From Boothiomyces macroporosus (taxonomy: Eukaryota; Chytridiomycota; Chytridiomycetes; Rhizophydiales; Terramycetaceae), in NCBI GenBank assembly GCA_027604185.1, contig JADGKB010000095.1, positions 1-55,684 of the forward strand: a DNA stretch of 55,684 nucleotides. The letters run 5' to 3'. Positions 40,720 to 52,417 of the stretch are shown piece by piece. The notes beneath the pieces were generated by a model. The model saw nothing but the letters and a program-made list of their open reading frames with translations, ran no database searches and had not been told where the DNA came from. Numbering within the stretch: the first letter of the stretch is position 1; every line of letters starts with the position of its first letter. The position numbers and the translations under genes were made by a program.

Positions 40720-42810
40720 TTACATTGAACTATATAGCTTTTCCAGGTTATCAATCAAGGACAAGGTCTCCTGGATAGATTGATAAACCTTGTTTTGCGA
40801 GCGAGTATTTATTACTGATTTTGGTGGTGTTGCTGGTTTTATACTATCTGGCTGTTTCACATGCGATGTTAACCTAGACGGTATATAATCTTGTTTAGCA
40901 CTGTCGGAAGACAATCGTGAGGGAATATAATCGCTTTGCTTTGACAAATCATGGGACTTTGATGAAGTGCGAGGGTTGATGGTAGTCGAATCTGAACGGG
41001 TATGACTACGGGTGTTTATATTCACAGATCCGGTTCGAGAATGTCCATTGGGTTGATTTACCTTTAGGGAATTCTCAAAAATTGACCTTGAATCAACTCT
41101 TTGATGAGATTTCTCTGGTGTGCTGAACTTTGATCCTGTGTTATCAATATTCAGTCCCAAATGATTTCCCGGTTTCAGTTTATCAAACCCATTGTTTTTG
41201 AAATCAAATGGAGATTCTTTAGCATTTTTTGGAGTCTTTAAATCATCTATGTGGTCGTCATTTGTTTCAGATTTCCTCATCATTTCAGTCTTGAAATCAA
41301 ATGGCGAATTTTTGTTGTTTAAATTTTCCAATTCATTTCCTTTAAAATTGAATGGATCTTTCTTTGGTTCAGATTGGAAACCATTCCCATAATCAAACGG
41401 ATTCTCTTTTGTATCTTTATGTGGGTCTTTTGGTGCAGAAATACCTATAGACCAACCAGGAGGCCCTTGCCACGCCCCGTTTTGGTCATTAGTTGTAGGT
41501 TGAACTGGCTTTTTGCGTTTACTGTGCAACAGGCGTATCTTGCTTTGGGCAGCCGCTTCTGAAACTGCAGATTCATCATCCACTCCTTTGTAGGGTAAGT
41601 TAGGATGCGAAGGAGTTGGTGTAGGTGTTTCGGTTTCAATTGATTCCGTGATTGACTTTGCTGTTCTTTGTCTTTCAAGATATTGGTCCATCTGATCACT
41701 AAATAGTGATTGCTGACTCGGATCATTTTGGCTAGTGTTCAGATACAATCTTTCTACATCCTGACTGAATATACGAGATGATTTACCACCTTTAATAGTG
41801 GTAAAATCCCAAGAATCAAATGTTCCATCCATTTCATCAGGGCTGTTAGAGCTGGTATCTAAAATTAGCACAGGGATACCAGATTGATTGGTTTGGTCGT
41901 TTAGCCAAATAGCATGCCTTTTCAAAAGTTTTTGTAGAACTTTAGGCCCATCACTTGGGGCTAACTTTAAAAATTTGGCCTTCAGTAATTCTTCAGTAGT
42001 GGGTCGCTGGGTTAGAAGAATAATACATCATCTGGGTCTTCTTTCAAACAGATACTTATAAAATCCTTGATTAGAGTCGAAAAATTTCCAGATAATTTGG
42101 GAGGTCTACTTCTAGGAATTAAAAACAAAGCATTTCTAATATCCTGATCCGCGAATGGTGGGTTTCCGGTAGCCATTTCAATAACAGTTATGCCCAGTGA
42201 CCATATATCTGCTTTATATCCGTAATTTGATTTTTGAATGACCTTGAATTAGACAGGTTTACTTCTGGCGCCATCCAATATGGAGTGCCAACAAAAGAGT
42301 GTCTCTTTGAATTCATTGTTAATTGTCCAGCCACTCCAAAATCACACAACTGAACAGTGCCATTACTGTGTAGTAAAATATTGGCGGCTAAGTCAGGAAG
42401 AGCTACCTTTTATATCACGATGTATAATCCCTGCAGTCTTGTGGAGATATACCAAAGCAAGCGTTGTCTGTTGCGTAATAACAGCAATTGCATTTTCAGG
42501 AATCAGCCCAGACTTTAACAAGTGTCGAATTGAGCCACCTTCAGCAAAGTCCATTACTATCCACAATTTGGTTCCAATAAGCACCGAGGTGTGATACCTC
42601 GTAACCAGCGGCGAATCACACGTCGACAGTATTGCAATTTCCCTCCTTACTGTAGCGATATCTTCCTCGTCGTTATCCATATCCACCACCTTGATGGCCA
42701 CAATTTGGCCGGTAGAATTATTGACTCTATGATTATTCCCAACCAAACCCTCGAAATACTTGTCCGTATGAACCCTTTCCTATCCGCTCGTAGAGGGAAT
42801 AGTCATTCAT
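40720..42810 (-). CDS. STE20-family (GCK-III/SPS1-like) Ser/Thr protein kinase
   Basis: Five exons on the minus strand: 42810-42749, 42726-42407, 42387-42263, 42242-42027 and 42006-40720; introns 22, 19, 20 and 20 nt; 669 aa. The kinase domain is restored by splicing: [26 protein letters not shown] (catalytic Lys), [32 protein letters not shown] and [15 protein letters not shown]. The TPYWMAPE context marks a germinal-centre-type STE20 kinase close to MST3/SPS1/KIC1. The C-terminal 390 residues are Ser/Asn-rich with repeated NPFDY, DPFNF and SPFDF motifs, duplicated DYIPSRL and a terminal coiled coil. Fungal members act in polarity, septation or sporulation. Its first intron has a GTTTG donor. 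Confidence 0.9.
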
Positions 42811-42866
42811 AAGCGCAAAATTGATCAGAAAAAAAGTTTGAAATTCCAAAATCTACATCGCAAGTA

Positions 42867-45800
42867 ATGGATTTCGAGTTTGGCAATTCTTAATTAACGA
42901 AAGAGAACGAACAAGAATATGGAGAGGTAACTCAAGTAGATTGCTGGGCTGTGATTACTTCGTTTTTCGATGAGAAATCTCTTGTCGGTCAGCAAATTGA
43001 ATCCTTTGATGAATTTGTGAATAATACAATGCAGGAAATCGTAGACGATGATTCGAGAATTATCCATCAGACAAATGCACAGTTTTCTGGATTAGAAGAT
43101 GATGTGACTGTATAAAATTTCTCATGTAGAAACAATTCACGATCATGTTTGGCCAGATTTATCTTTCAAGAGCAATGATGACAGAAAGCGATGGAAGTAC
43201 ACAACAATTATCACCACATGAAGCGAGGTAGATTGATTGTAACATAGATTGCGAAATTTAACCTATTCTGCACCGTTATATGTAGATATGAAAAAGGAAA
43301 TTAGAGTAGCTGATCCAAACCATCCATCAAACGCTGATGCTACAAATTTGCAAGACATGGTTTGGGAAGTAGAAGAATCGGATATGGAATATCAAAAAAT
43401 TTTTATTGGAAAAGTCCCAATTATGCTTCGATCCTCCTTCTGTATGCTGAGTGGTTTGGAAGATTCAGAATTGGAGCATGTCGGCGAATGTCCATATGAT
43501 CAAGTAATTAGCTATTCAACGATAGGGTGGCTACTTTGTCATTAATGGATCGGAAAAAGTATTGATTGCTCAGGAGAGAATGTCGTCCAATCATGTTTAT
43601 GTGTTCCAAAAGTCTGACAGTTCAGCATTCTCTTATTCGTGTGAAATTAGAAGTCAAATGGAAAGAGGATCCAAGCTGGCATCACCGTTGTTCATCAAAC
43701 TGATGGCATCCAAATCTGGTAATATTCTTTTAATTGCAGGCGAGAAATCTGGCTCTGGACAAGTTATTAGAACTTCATTGCCGTATATCAAGGTTGATAT
43801 TCCAGTTGTTATTGTTTTCAGAGCCCTCGGTATTGTAGCCGATAGGGACATTCTTGATCATATTTGTTATGACTTTAATGACTTTGAAATGTTAAATATG
43901 TTAAAGCCATGTATCGAAGAAGCATTTGTTATTCAAGGAGAAGAAGTGGCATTAGATTTCATTGGAAAGAGAGGAACAACTGTTGGTGTGACTAAAGAAC
44001 GCCGTGTAAAACTGGCAGCGGATATTTTGCAAAAGGAAATGTTGCCTCATGTGGGCACTAAGCCGCACACTGAAAACCGTAAAGCATTCTTCTTTGGCTA
44101 CATGATTCATAGATTATTATTGGCAGCCCTTGATCGAAGAGAAACAGATGATCGTGATCATTTTGGTAAGAAGAGACTGGATTTGGCCGGACCATTGCTT
44201 GGAGGTTTGTTCAGAATGCTTTTCAAAAAACTGACAAAAGATATTAGTAAATATGTCCAGAAATCAATGGAGCTGGGAAAAGAGTTCAACTTGAGTTTAG
44301 CAGTCAAATCTGGAATCATTACCAACGGATTAAAATACTCTTTGGCAACAGGAAATTGGGGAGATCAAAAGAAATTCATGCAAGCAAGAGCTGGTGTATC
44401 CCAAGTATTGAACAGATATACCTTTGCATCTACGTTATCACACTTGCGTCGTTTGAACACCCCTATAGGCAGAGATGGAAAATTGGCCAAACCTCGTCAG
44501 TTGCACAACACTCACTGGGGTATGGTGTGTCCCGCAGAAACTCCTGAAGGGCAGGCTTGTGGGCTAGTAAAGAACTTGTCTTTGATGGCGTATATTACAG
44601 TTGGTTCGGCTTCCAGACCAGTGCTAGAATTCTTGGATGAGTGGACGATGGAGTCTTTGGAGGATATTAACCCTGGGCAGATACCTTCGGCCACAAAAGT
44701 ATTCTTGAACGGTGCTTGGGTAGGTGTTCATCGTTATCCCGACGAACTTGTTAATAACTTGCGTACCCTCCGTAGATCACTTGATATTTCTCCAGAAGTT
44801 TCTGTTGTTCACGATGTGAGAGACAAGGAACTTCGTATTTACACTGATCCTGGCAGAATTTGTAGATCCCTGTTTATTGTCTCTCCAGAACAAAGGTTGC
44901 TCTTGACCAAACCGATTGTAGAAGCATTGAACTCGAAAGAAATGACATGGAACGATTTGCTAGCAAACGGCATTGTAGAATATATTGATACTGAAGAAGA
45001 AGAAACGATTATGATTGTTATGTCACCAGAAGACTTGATGGATGCCAGATTAGCTGTTCAGGGTCAACAAATTACCCAACAGGAGGGACATCAGAGATTA
45101 AAGTCTGCTGTATACGCCAGAAACTACACTCACTGTGAAATTCATCCTAGTATGATCTTGGGTATCTGTGCCAGTATTATTCCCTTCCCTGATCACAACC
45201 AGTCTCCTCGTAACGTTTATCAGTCTGCTATGGGTAAACAAGCGATGGGTATTTTCCTTACAAACTTCCAGATGAGAATGGATACTATGGGTAATATTCT
45301 ATTTTATCCACAAAAACCTCTGGCTACAACTCAAGCCATGAGATATATGAATTTCGGAGAATTGCCTGCCGGCCAAAACGTTGTGGTTGCCATTGCTTGT
45401 TACACTGGATACAATCAAGAAGATTCTTTGATTATGAACCAATCTTCAATTGATAGGGGAATGTTTAGATCTCTGTACTACAGAGTGTATATGGACCAAG
45501 AAAAGAAGAGCGGTTTGTTGGAGAGTGAATGCATCGAAAAACCAACTCGTGATACCACCCTAAGAATGAAACATGGCTCGTATGACAAACTTGAAGATGA
45601 TGGTTTAATTGCGCCTGGTGTACGTGTTTCAGGTGAAGATATTGATATTATCATTGGCAAGACTGTGCCAATTCCGGAAAACAGTGTGGAGCTGGGCCAA
45701 CGAACAGTCAATCATACCAAAAGAGATGCCTCGACACCTCTTAAATCTACTGAAAACGGTATTGTTGATAATGTTATGGTAACCACTAATCAAGATGGGT

Positions 45801-46626
45801 TCAAGTTTGTCAAAGTTCGTATCAGAAGTATTCGTATTCCACAAATGGGTGATAAATTCGCATCCCGTCACGGACAAAAGGGTACAGTGGGCATTACCTA
45901 TCGTACTGAAGATATGCCATTCACTGCTGATGGTATCACCCCTGATTTGATTATTAATCCGCACGCCATTCCATCTCGTATGACTATCGGGCACTTGGTC
46001 GAGTGTTTGCTGTCCAAAGTGTCCACATTTACCGGTAATGAAGGTGATGCAACACCTTTCACTGATGTTACCGTAGAAGCTATTTCCCAAGCTTTGGCTG
46101 CCCAAGGCTATCAACGTCGTGGATTTGAAGTACTATACAATGGCCACACTGGTCGTAAACTTAATGCTCAAATTTATACCGGTCCTACCTATTATCAGCG
46201 TCTCAAGCACATGGTGGATGACAAGATTCACAGGTAATTGTTTCTAATATCAGTCGTGCTCGAGGGCCATTACAAATTTTAACCAGACAGCCTGTAGAAG
46301 GTAGATCAAGAGATGGTGGTCTCCGTTTCGGAGAGATGGAGCGTGATTGCATGATTTCCCACGGTGCTGCTAATTTCTTGAAGGTATTTTCATTTTAATT
46401 CCAGGAACGTTTATTCGATGCTTCTGATGCCTATCGTATCCATGTTTGTGACCTGTGTGGTTTAATGGCGGTCGCTCACTTGAAAAAGTCTGCATTTGAA
46501 TGCAGAGCTTGCAAGAACAAGACTCAAATATCACAAATCCATATTCCATACGCCTGCAAATTGCTATTCCAAGAATTGATGGCCATGAACATTGCTCCTA
46601 GATTGATGGTCAATCCACCTGCTTAA
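42867..46626 (+). CDS. RPB2: RNA polymerase II second-largest subunit
   Basis: Seven exons: 42867-42882, 42904-43109, 43130-43227, 43248-43503, 43526-46233, 46254-46383, 46405-46626; introns 21 (GC-AG), 20, 20, 22, 20 and 21 nt; 1211 aa, the normal length. The N-terminus reads [22 protein letters not shown] only if intron 1 is GC-AG. Recognised blocks: [99 protein letters not shown], the active-site loop [35 protein letters not shown] and the C-terminal zinc pairs CDLCG and CRAC. Conservation leaves little doubt about each junction. Confidence 0.97.
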
Positions 46627-46651
46627 TAGGGTTAATAAATATAGCATAAAT

Positions 46652-47470
46652 CTAAAACGCCTTGTATTTATTCTGTGATATTTGAGTTATTTGATCACTC
46701 CTGACTAGTTCATCCAAGATCTTATTCATTTGCTTGAACCCAACATTCTTGAACTCTGGTTTGAGATAGTAACGGATTAGATCAAAGCCAATAGAACCTG
46801 ATTTCATGGTTTCTCGTTGAACGATTTCAATAATATCTCTTCCCAGATTCGATGCATCTACCATTGTAAATTCATCTCGTTCTTCGTTTGAAAGGTAGAT
46901 GAAACCTTCCTCTTGTAGGGTTTTAACATGTTTCCGCTTTGTTGCAACAGACATTCCCCATGAATTATCTTGTAGCAGTTGGTGAAATTCAAACGAATGC
47001 TGCAGCTTTATCCAATCTCTAATTATTCTCAAGTCGTCATCTGGCTCTGTCAAAGCGGCCTTGATTTGCTCTTTTATAACCACTGGTTTGGAATAAATCT
47101 CCATCAAGTCAGCCGCTCGAAGCCAATGCAGTATTTCATCATTGAATCCGACGAATTGGTAATTCTCTATTGTGAGTTGAATCTGTTCGCGAAATACGGT
47201 TAGTTTCCCAATTATCTGAATAACGTCTCCCAATTTGAATATTGGATCATCGTTATTAAGCCAATAAACACATGTGATTACTCCGGTTCCATCATCTACT
47301 CCTATGGAAGTCCTATTGGATGCTTTTGAAACTGCGGTAATCATCCCAGTGACTTGTGCCCTTGTAATAGGTTGAGTGCCAATGTAGAATGAATCTGTGT
47401 ATTTTATATTGCATATAAAAGTAATGACTGGGACATAACACACTGTTGAGACTCCACTGTAAAAATTCAT
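46652..47470 (-). CDS. STN1: CST-complex telomere-capping subunit STN1
   Basis: Open frame of 272 aa from ATG at 47470. The N-terminal OB fold is recognised by FYIGTQPITRAQVTGMITAV, SIGVDDGTGVITCVYW, LGDVIQIIGKLTVFREQIQL; the C-terminus has tandem winged-helix features (LQEEGFIYL, FDLIRYYLK, NKILDELVRSDQI). STN1 with CTC1/CDC13 and TEN1 caps telomeres and recruits polymerase alpha. The first 25 residues (MNFYSGVSTVCYV) do not align well with the family. An upstream exon joined by a 23-nt GT-AG segment (47457-47479) would give an LWSLNS start like the LWGLD of animal STN1, but then a further irregular intron is needed, so the true 5' end is unsettled. Confidence 0.8.
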   Translation of the reverse strand: MNFYSGVSTVCYVPVITFICNIKYTDSFYIGTQPITRAQVTGMITAVSKASNRTSIGVDDGTGVITCVYWLNNDDPIFKLGDVIQIIGKLTVFREQIQLTIENYQFVGFNDEILHWLRAADLMEIYSKPVVIKEQIKAALTEPDDDLRIIRDWIKLQHSFEFHQLLQDNSWGMSVATKRKHVKTLQEEGFIYLSNEERDEFTMVDASNLGRDIIEIVQRETMKSGSIGFDLIRYYLKPEFKNVGFKQMNKILDELVRSDQITQISQNKYKAF

Positions 47471-47745
47471 GATTCAAACAAGTCCAAGAATTCTGGACAC
47501 CTTTATTATGAGAGCATTTCCCAACCACCAAATCCGTTTAGAGCGACTCTCCACTGCCAAATGCGATGAATATTCGCTTGGGAATACTGCCCACTAGTCT
47601 GCCACCGCATATTATCTTCAAACAGTAGTTTATCTTCAAATGCACTCGATATCTCTATTGGAATGCGTCTGATCTGCAGACATTTCTAAATTCTCTGTCT
47701 CAGGATTTCAATTTTCAAATTGAAAAAAGTTTGATTTTATAATTC

Positions 47746-48255
47746 ATGGACCAACAGCAACAACAGCAGGCTCAGACAGACTTTCAACAACTACAGCAAA
47801 TGTATCCCCAATACCCAAACCTGGTATATACGCACTAATAAAGCTCGCTCAGCAGCCAATCAATAGTTCACAAATGTTACTTCCAACAGCTACAGACGAA
47901 CCGCTTTATGTAAATGCCAGACAATATCATCGGATACTTCGGCGCAGAGAAGCGAGAGCGAGATGGGAGCATGCTCATCAAACCAAACTGAATCAAAAAG
48001 TAAGAGGTTTTAATATAGGGGTATATCCATGAATCCAGACATAAACATGCAATGAGGAGACCAAGAGGACCTGGAGGTAGATTCCTTTCTTCTGCAGAAA
48101 TGGCTGCATTGAAAGCAACTGGGAGACTGAATGAAGATGGAACGATTGCCCAACCCCCAGAGAATACAACCGGTGTATTAAGCGAGCATGAAATTGTGCT
48201 TCAAAAGCTCAATGAAGAAATGAAAGCTGCTAAAGCAAAAGAGGCTAATAAATAG
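47746..48255 (+). CDS. HAP2: CCAAT-binding factor subunit NF-YA/HAP2
   Basis: Three exons (47746-47823, 47844-47999, 48019-48255), introns 20 and 19 nt; 156 aa. After a Gln-rich N-terminus comes the core: EPLYVNARQYHRILRRREAR (subunit association), then across the second splice GYIHESRHKHAMRRPRGPGG, the CCAAT DNA-binding part, followed by RF. The linker between the two is a little short. NF-YA/HAP2 with HAP3 and HAP5 binds CCAAT boxes; in yeast it drives respiratory genes. A C-terminal helical tail is Lys/Ala/Glu-rich. The stop at 48253-48255 is one base from the stop of the convergent WDR59 gene. Confidence 0.95.
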
Positions 48256-48256
48256 T

Positions 48257-51200
48257 TTAATATTTTTTACAATTGCAGGTACAACCAGTTGGGCACTCTT
48301 CATACTCTGTAAACCATTTCAACAAACACTTTGCATGTCCACCATGCTTGCAGACAAAGCAAAAAGTCGAAATTCCTTTACAGGGCAGTCGACATACCAC
48401 GCAACTGGCAAACTTCTTTCTAGTGCAGTTAGGACAGTTTGACAAGTTTGAACCGCACTTGCATGCCAAAGATATATCTAAGTTAACTCAATTATACTTA
48501 TTTGATCTCCAAGCTGACTACCAAATGTCTTTGTGGTTACAAGGAGCTGAGTGCGCTGTTCTAGCAATCCCAAACTATACAGGTAATTGGCATAACTCTG
48601 AATGTGGTAACTATACTTTACAAAGAGCTTGTTGGGAAGTAACGTTTTGTGATGAGAGTGTGAGTTGGATTTAGATGGCAAGGTTCTTGATATGGAAAAT
48701 TTCGTTTTGTTTGATGGTGATGGATTGGGAATCGATAGTGGGCGATGTAGCGAAGAAGCAAGCCTAGATTTCCTAGGTTTTGGATACTCTACAGAGATGG
48801 CTTTTAACTGCGAAGACTTTGTGGCAAACGCCAAGGAAGATGTCAACGAATTCATTTGGATTTTCTTGGACACTGGCTTGATTTCCGATTTGCTCAACTC
48901 TGACATAAACTAAACGTGAGAATGAGATTACTGTAGATCCAAAAAGAGACAATATCATTGAAATGGTTTGATAATCACCAATCTTGTCCAGGTATTCTAG
49001 GCTAACATTAGTAATAAATACATTTGACTCAAGATAATCTCCTCTTGCTTAGTTAATCCACTTTCAAAATTTAGAAACTCTAGAATAATATCAATCGTGT
49101 TCCATATCTGCACCAAGTCTGGTCTCCTGTAATCCCTTGATATCTGCTTGTTGTATTTGGAGATTGATTTTTTATCAGTGCCTTTGAAACTAGAATTAGA
49201 ATAAAGATACACATAGTTTTTGGCAAGATATTGGCTAATAGGTAAAATATACTCCATTTTGCGGACATAAACAAGCGTTCCGTATCCTATATGCTCCTCC
49301 GTTGGTTGAACAACTTGTAAATCGCTTGTAGCAATTTCTTTTGGAAATGAAGAATTAGAGTTTTGTAGTTTAGTGTCTACTGCGTGTGTATCAGACACAA
49401 TTCTTTTGTGCTTCTTCTGTGCGTTATTGGAGAGCATATTGAGAATATGTTCTGGAGGTTCCAGATCAAATGATTGTTTGACCATCTCATAGTCGCCATG
49501 TAGTGGCAAATTGCTATTTTCCATAAAGGGTATTCCCAATCCATCAGCATCTGGATCAAAAGATTGTTTAATAGGCTTTGCTCCTGGGAAATCACCTACA
49601 GAATTGCTTCTCTGGATTGGAATATTATGAGATCCTTCCGGAATTGCGGAAACAGTTGAATCAGGAATTGCAGGGTTTTGTGGAATGACCAAGGAAGATA
49701 GTCGTTGGATTTTATCTGGAATTGAGGGTCTTCTACTTTCTACAGAGATAATTTGAGTCGGTTTAGATAGTTTGATGTACTTGTACAATCGTGCGAGAAA
49801 ATCTGTTGCCGCTTCATTTTGTGGTTGGATTAGCGAAAGCTACATTAAAGACCTATTACCTTGGATCTGGAGAAAATCCGAGGTCTGTCATCATCCAGCT
49901 CTTCATCATCTAACCAGTAATCTAACTTGCGATCCTTTGGCTTATCATCCTTGAGTTTGATATCAATTTGGGCTTGTCCATCTAAATTGGACATACTATT
50001 CCCAATGTACATCCGTGGGTATTTAGATAATACAAAATTCCGATAGCTTTCGTATAGCGGATAATTTTTGGGTTGTGTTGCGTGTAACGTAGCATTTGGG
50101 GAATTTTGTTTTGGAGTGATACAGGTTTGAGAGAATTTCGATAACGACGGGTGAGGAATTGGAGAGAAAAAGTAAATTAAATCTCCAGAGGGTGAAAATC
50201 GTGCACCACACAAAACTGGGAACGGTACATTGTTATTTGTCTTTCCAAAAGTTTTCTTTGGTTTCACTCGCGGCCCTAGTGGCATCAGCTCGTCATCGTC
50301 ACCACTTGAGGACGAAGTGCTTAATCCTGCATCGATCAATGCCTCTGGTGTTGTGGATCTCTTGATGGCCGGCGCGTCTGGTTCATCTTCAGCGTCAGCG
50401 GTTGTATAGGGCACTGGTATTTCATTTTTTGTATTCCCTAGCAAGTAATTTACCAATTCGCTTATGCAAGGAATCTTTTTTTCTGCAAAGCTAGTTCCGA
50501 TTTGCTGAATTTTGTTTTTCAAGTAATTTCTGTTAATCATAGACATCATTGAAGTCTTTTTCAGTTCAAATACTGGACTTTCCTCTGGATACTTTTCCGG
50601 AAATGTCACGTCGACCTGGAAAAGCATATTTGGACTGGATTTGTTACCCGATATTTTCGATGGATCTAACGACCTGTCCAGTCTGATGGTGCACTGTCTA
50701 CTAATCCGCAATCTGGATTTGTCGATATATACGCCGGGGAATTTTAGAGAGACGTGCACGAGCTCCTTTTCTATTTGTAACATATCACTTGAAAAGTCTT
50801 CCTCAGATATTGGATACCCACTCGGCGAAACTGAAGCCCTATCTAAACTGGCATCGACTGATTCAGCAACATACAGCTGCGGTTCTGAATGAGTTCTTTT
50901 GGCTTGAAATAATGATTTGCCAAGCTTTCCCCTGATTTGAATTGGGTCTAGTAAAAATTGGTCTTCCAGCCTTTCTGGAGACACTGCTTTCACCAAATCG
51001 CTACTGATAGGCCAAAGTCTGAGATGCATATCTTTAGACCAAGTCACTAACTGGAAATCTTGATCTACTAATGTTAGTTGGATTTACCATGATGGAAAGA
51101 AGAATCTCGATTATACCTCCATACAAACTCTGTAGGGACATCTTTATGGCCTGTAAAAGTATACACTGGTGCTCTGGGGTTATTTCTATTCCACATATAC

Positions 51201-52073
51201 AAATTATTATCCTTTCTTTGTGGCATTGTAACTATTCCGTTTCCAAAAGGCTGGTGTTAGACAACTAATTACAGTATATCTTGCTCTCCAGCAGGGACTT
51301 GACGTTTCAATTGTTGCTTGACAGGTCCTGGATTGATCTATATGCCAAATCTGTGTTAAAATACATGTACTTTGACTAATTTATCCTGGCTGCAGGATAA
51401 TATTTCATTTTCCTGAGACATACTCCAGTCTATTCCATATATCTTTGTCATGTGTGCGGTTATTAACGTTACAGGTGCGGATCCTTTCTGAAATCAAGCA
51501 AAAGTTACTCTGGTGTCCCATATTCGAATATCAGTGTCGTGAGATGAAGCAAGCAGGTACTCATTCACCCGATTAAACTTTACTTGTGACGCTCCAGCTT
51601 TAATTAATTCAAATTATACCGTTCCATCCACAGAATGAATTTGACGGTTTATCTGACTTTGTTCTCAAGTCCCATAAATGCACATAGGCGTCATATGAAC
51701 AGGAGGCTAGAAGATCTGGAAAGAAAGGGCTCCAATGTATATCCGAAATTGCCCTTAAATGCTTGTTCAATACAAACTCCACAGGTGATGCTCCAGAATT
51801 ACATCTCTCTATATTCCAAACGAGAGCCTTTTGATTCGAGGTTGAAGCAATCCAATTGGATCTGGCCAAGTGCGGATTCCAATATACATCTGCAACATCC
51901 CACTTTGACACATGTTGAAACATCTTTGGCTGTTGAAATGGGTGTTCAAGGTCAATGATATACAATCCTCTTTTCGCAGCTAAAACCGCATCGGTTCCTA
52001 GAGGCGAAATACTTAGACTGGTTACTGGATGCTCGAATGGTACTGAAATCGACTGATATATAGTTGAATCCAT
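48257..52073 (-). CDS. WDR59: WDR59/SEA3 subunit of the GATOR2/SEACAT complex
   Basis: Ten exons on the minus strand: 52073-51620, 51597-51509, 51487-51371, 51350-51273, 51250-51088, 51067-49860, 49839-49022, 49001-48932, 48909-48498, 48477-48257; introns 22, 21, 20, 22, 20, 20, 20, 22 and 20 nt; 1209 aa. The WD40 propeller (about residues 1-330) has SDIHWSPFFPDLLASCSYDAY, HLWDLRTK, LASSHDTDIRIWDTR and FQLVTWSKDMHLRLW. An RWD domain follows (about 390-510, EKELVHVSLKFPG onward). The C-terminus carries the zinc cluster CKCGSNLSNCPNC, CVVCRLPCKGISTFCFVCKHGGH and CPTGCTCNC. WDR59 (yeast Sea3/Mtc5) regulates TORC1 amino-acid signalling at the vacuole or lysosome. It has the most introns in the window. 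Confidence 0.94.
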
Positions 52074-52117
52074 TTTCACTGTGATTGCAAAACGAAAAAG
52101 GTAAAATAATATTACAT

Positions 52118-52353
52118 TTATTTGAAAAACGTTCTAGGAGTGAGTGGAGCGCCTTTCTTTGATTTCGGTTTCCAAGGCCCTCTTGATTTCCTTTTCCTCG
52201 TCGACACTTTTCCATTCTTTCCTCTCGATCGTTTGAATTGGAAACCGCTTTCAAATGCCATATAAGAAACGAGACTGATTAAACTCATTCTTACCTTATG
52301 CTACACAGAAAGGCGCATATGTATATCACCGTCAAAGGCTTTAAACTTGACAT
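52118..52353 (-). CDS. Small basic single-helix membrane protein
   Basis: Two exons on the minus strand, 52353-52295 and 52274-52118, around a 20-nt intron (52275-52294, donor GTAAG, acceptor TTTAATCAG); 71 aa. The first exon plus the start of the second encode a single hydrophobic helix (LTVIYICAFLCSISLVSYMAF), the remainder is strongly basic (KRSRGKNGKVSTRKRKSRG) and ends PLTPRTFFK. Without splicing, an internal ATG at 52261 gives just 47 basic residues. I recognise no family. The single-pass design with a basic tail suits an ER or mitochondrial membrane protein. It lies between WDR59 and the DMA1-like gene, in the same direction, with short spacers (44 and 64 bp). Confidence 0.6.
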
Positions 52354-52417
52354 GCCTGAAAAAGAAGAAAAAATGGAAAGGGCCCTAAAGAATACAAGTA
52401 TATTTCATAACAATACC

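Noticed and set aside
42878..42905. A 26- or 28-nt GT-AG first intron in RPB2
   Set aside because: Both leave the downstream exon in the wrong frame; the 21-nt GC-AG intron at 42883-42903 gives the correct N-terminus.
48890..48915. A 16-nt intron in WDR59
   Set aside because: The 22-nt intron 48910-48931 of standard form gives the same frame.
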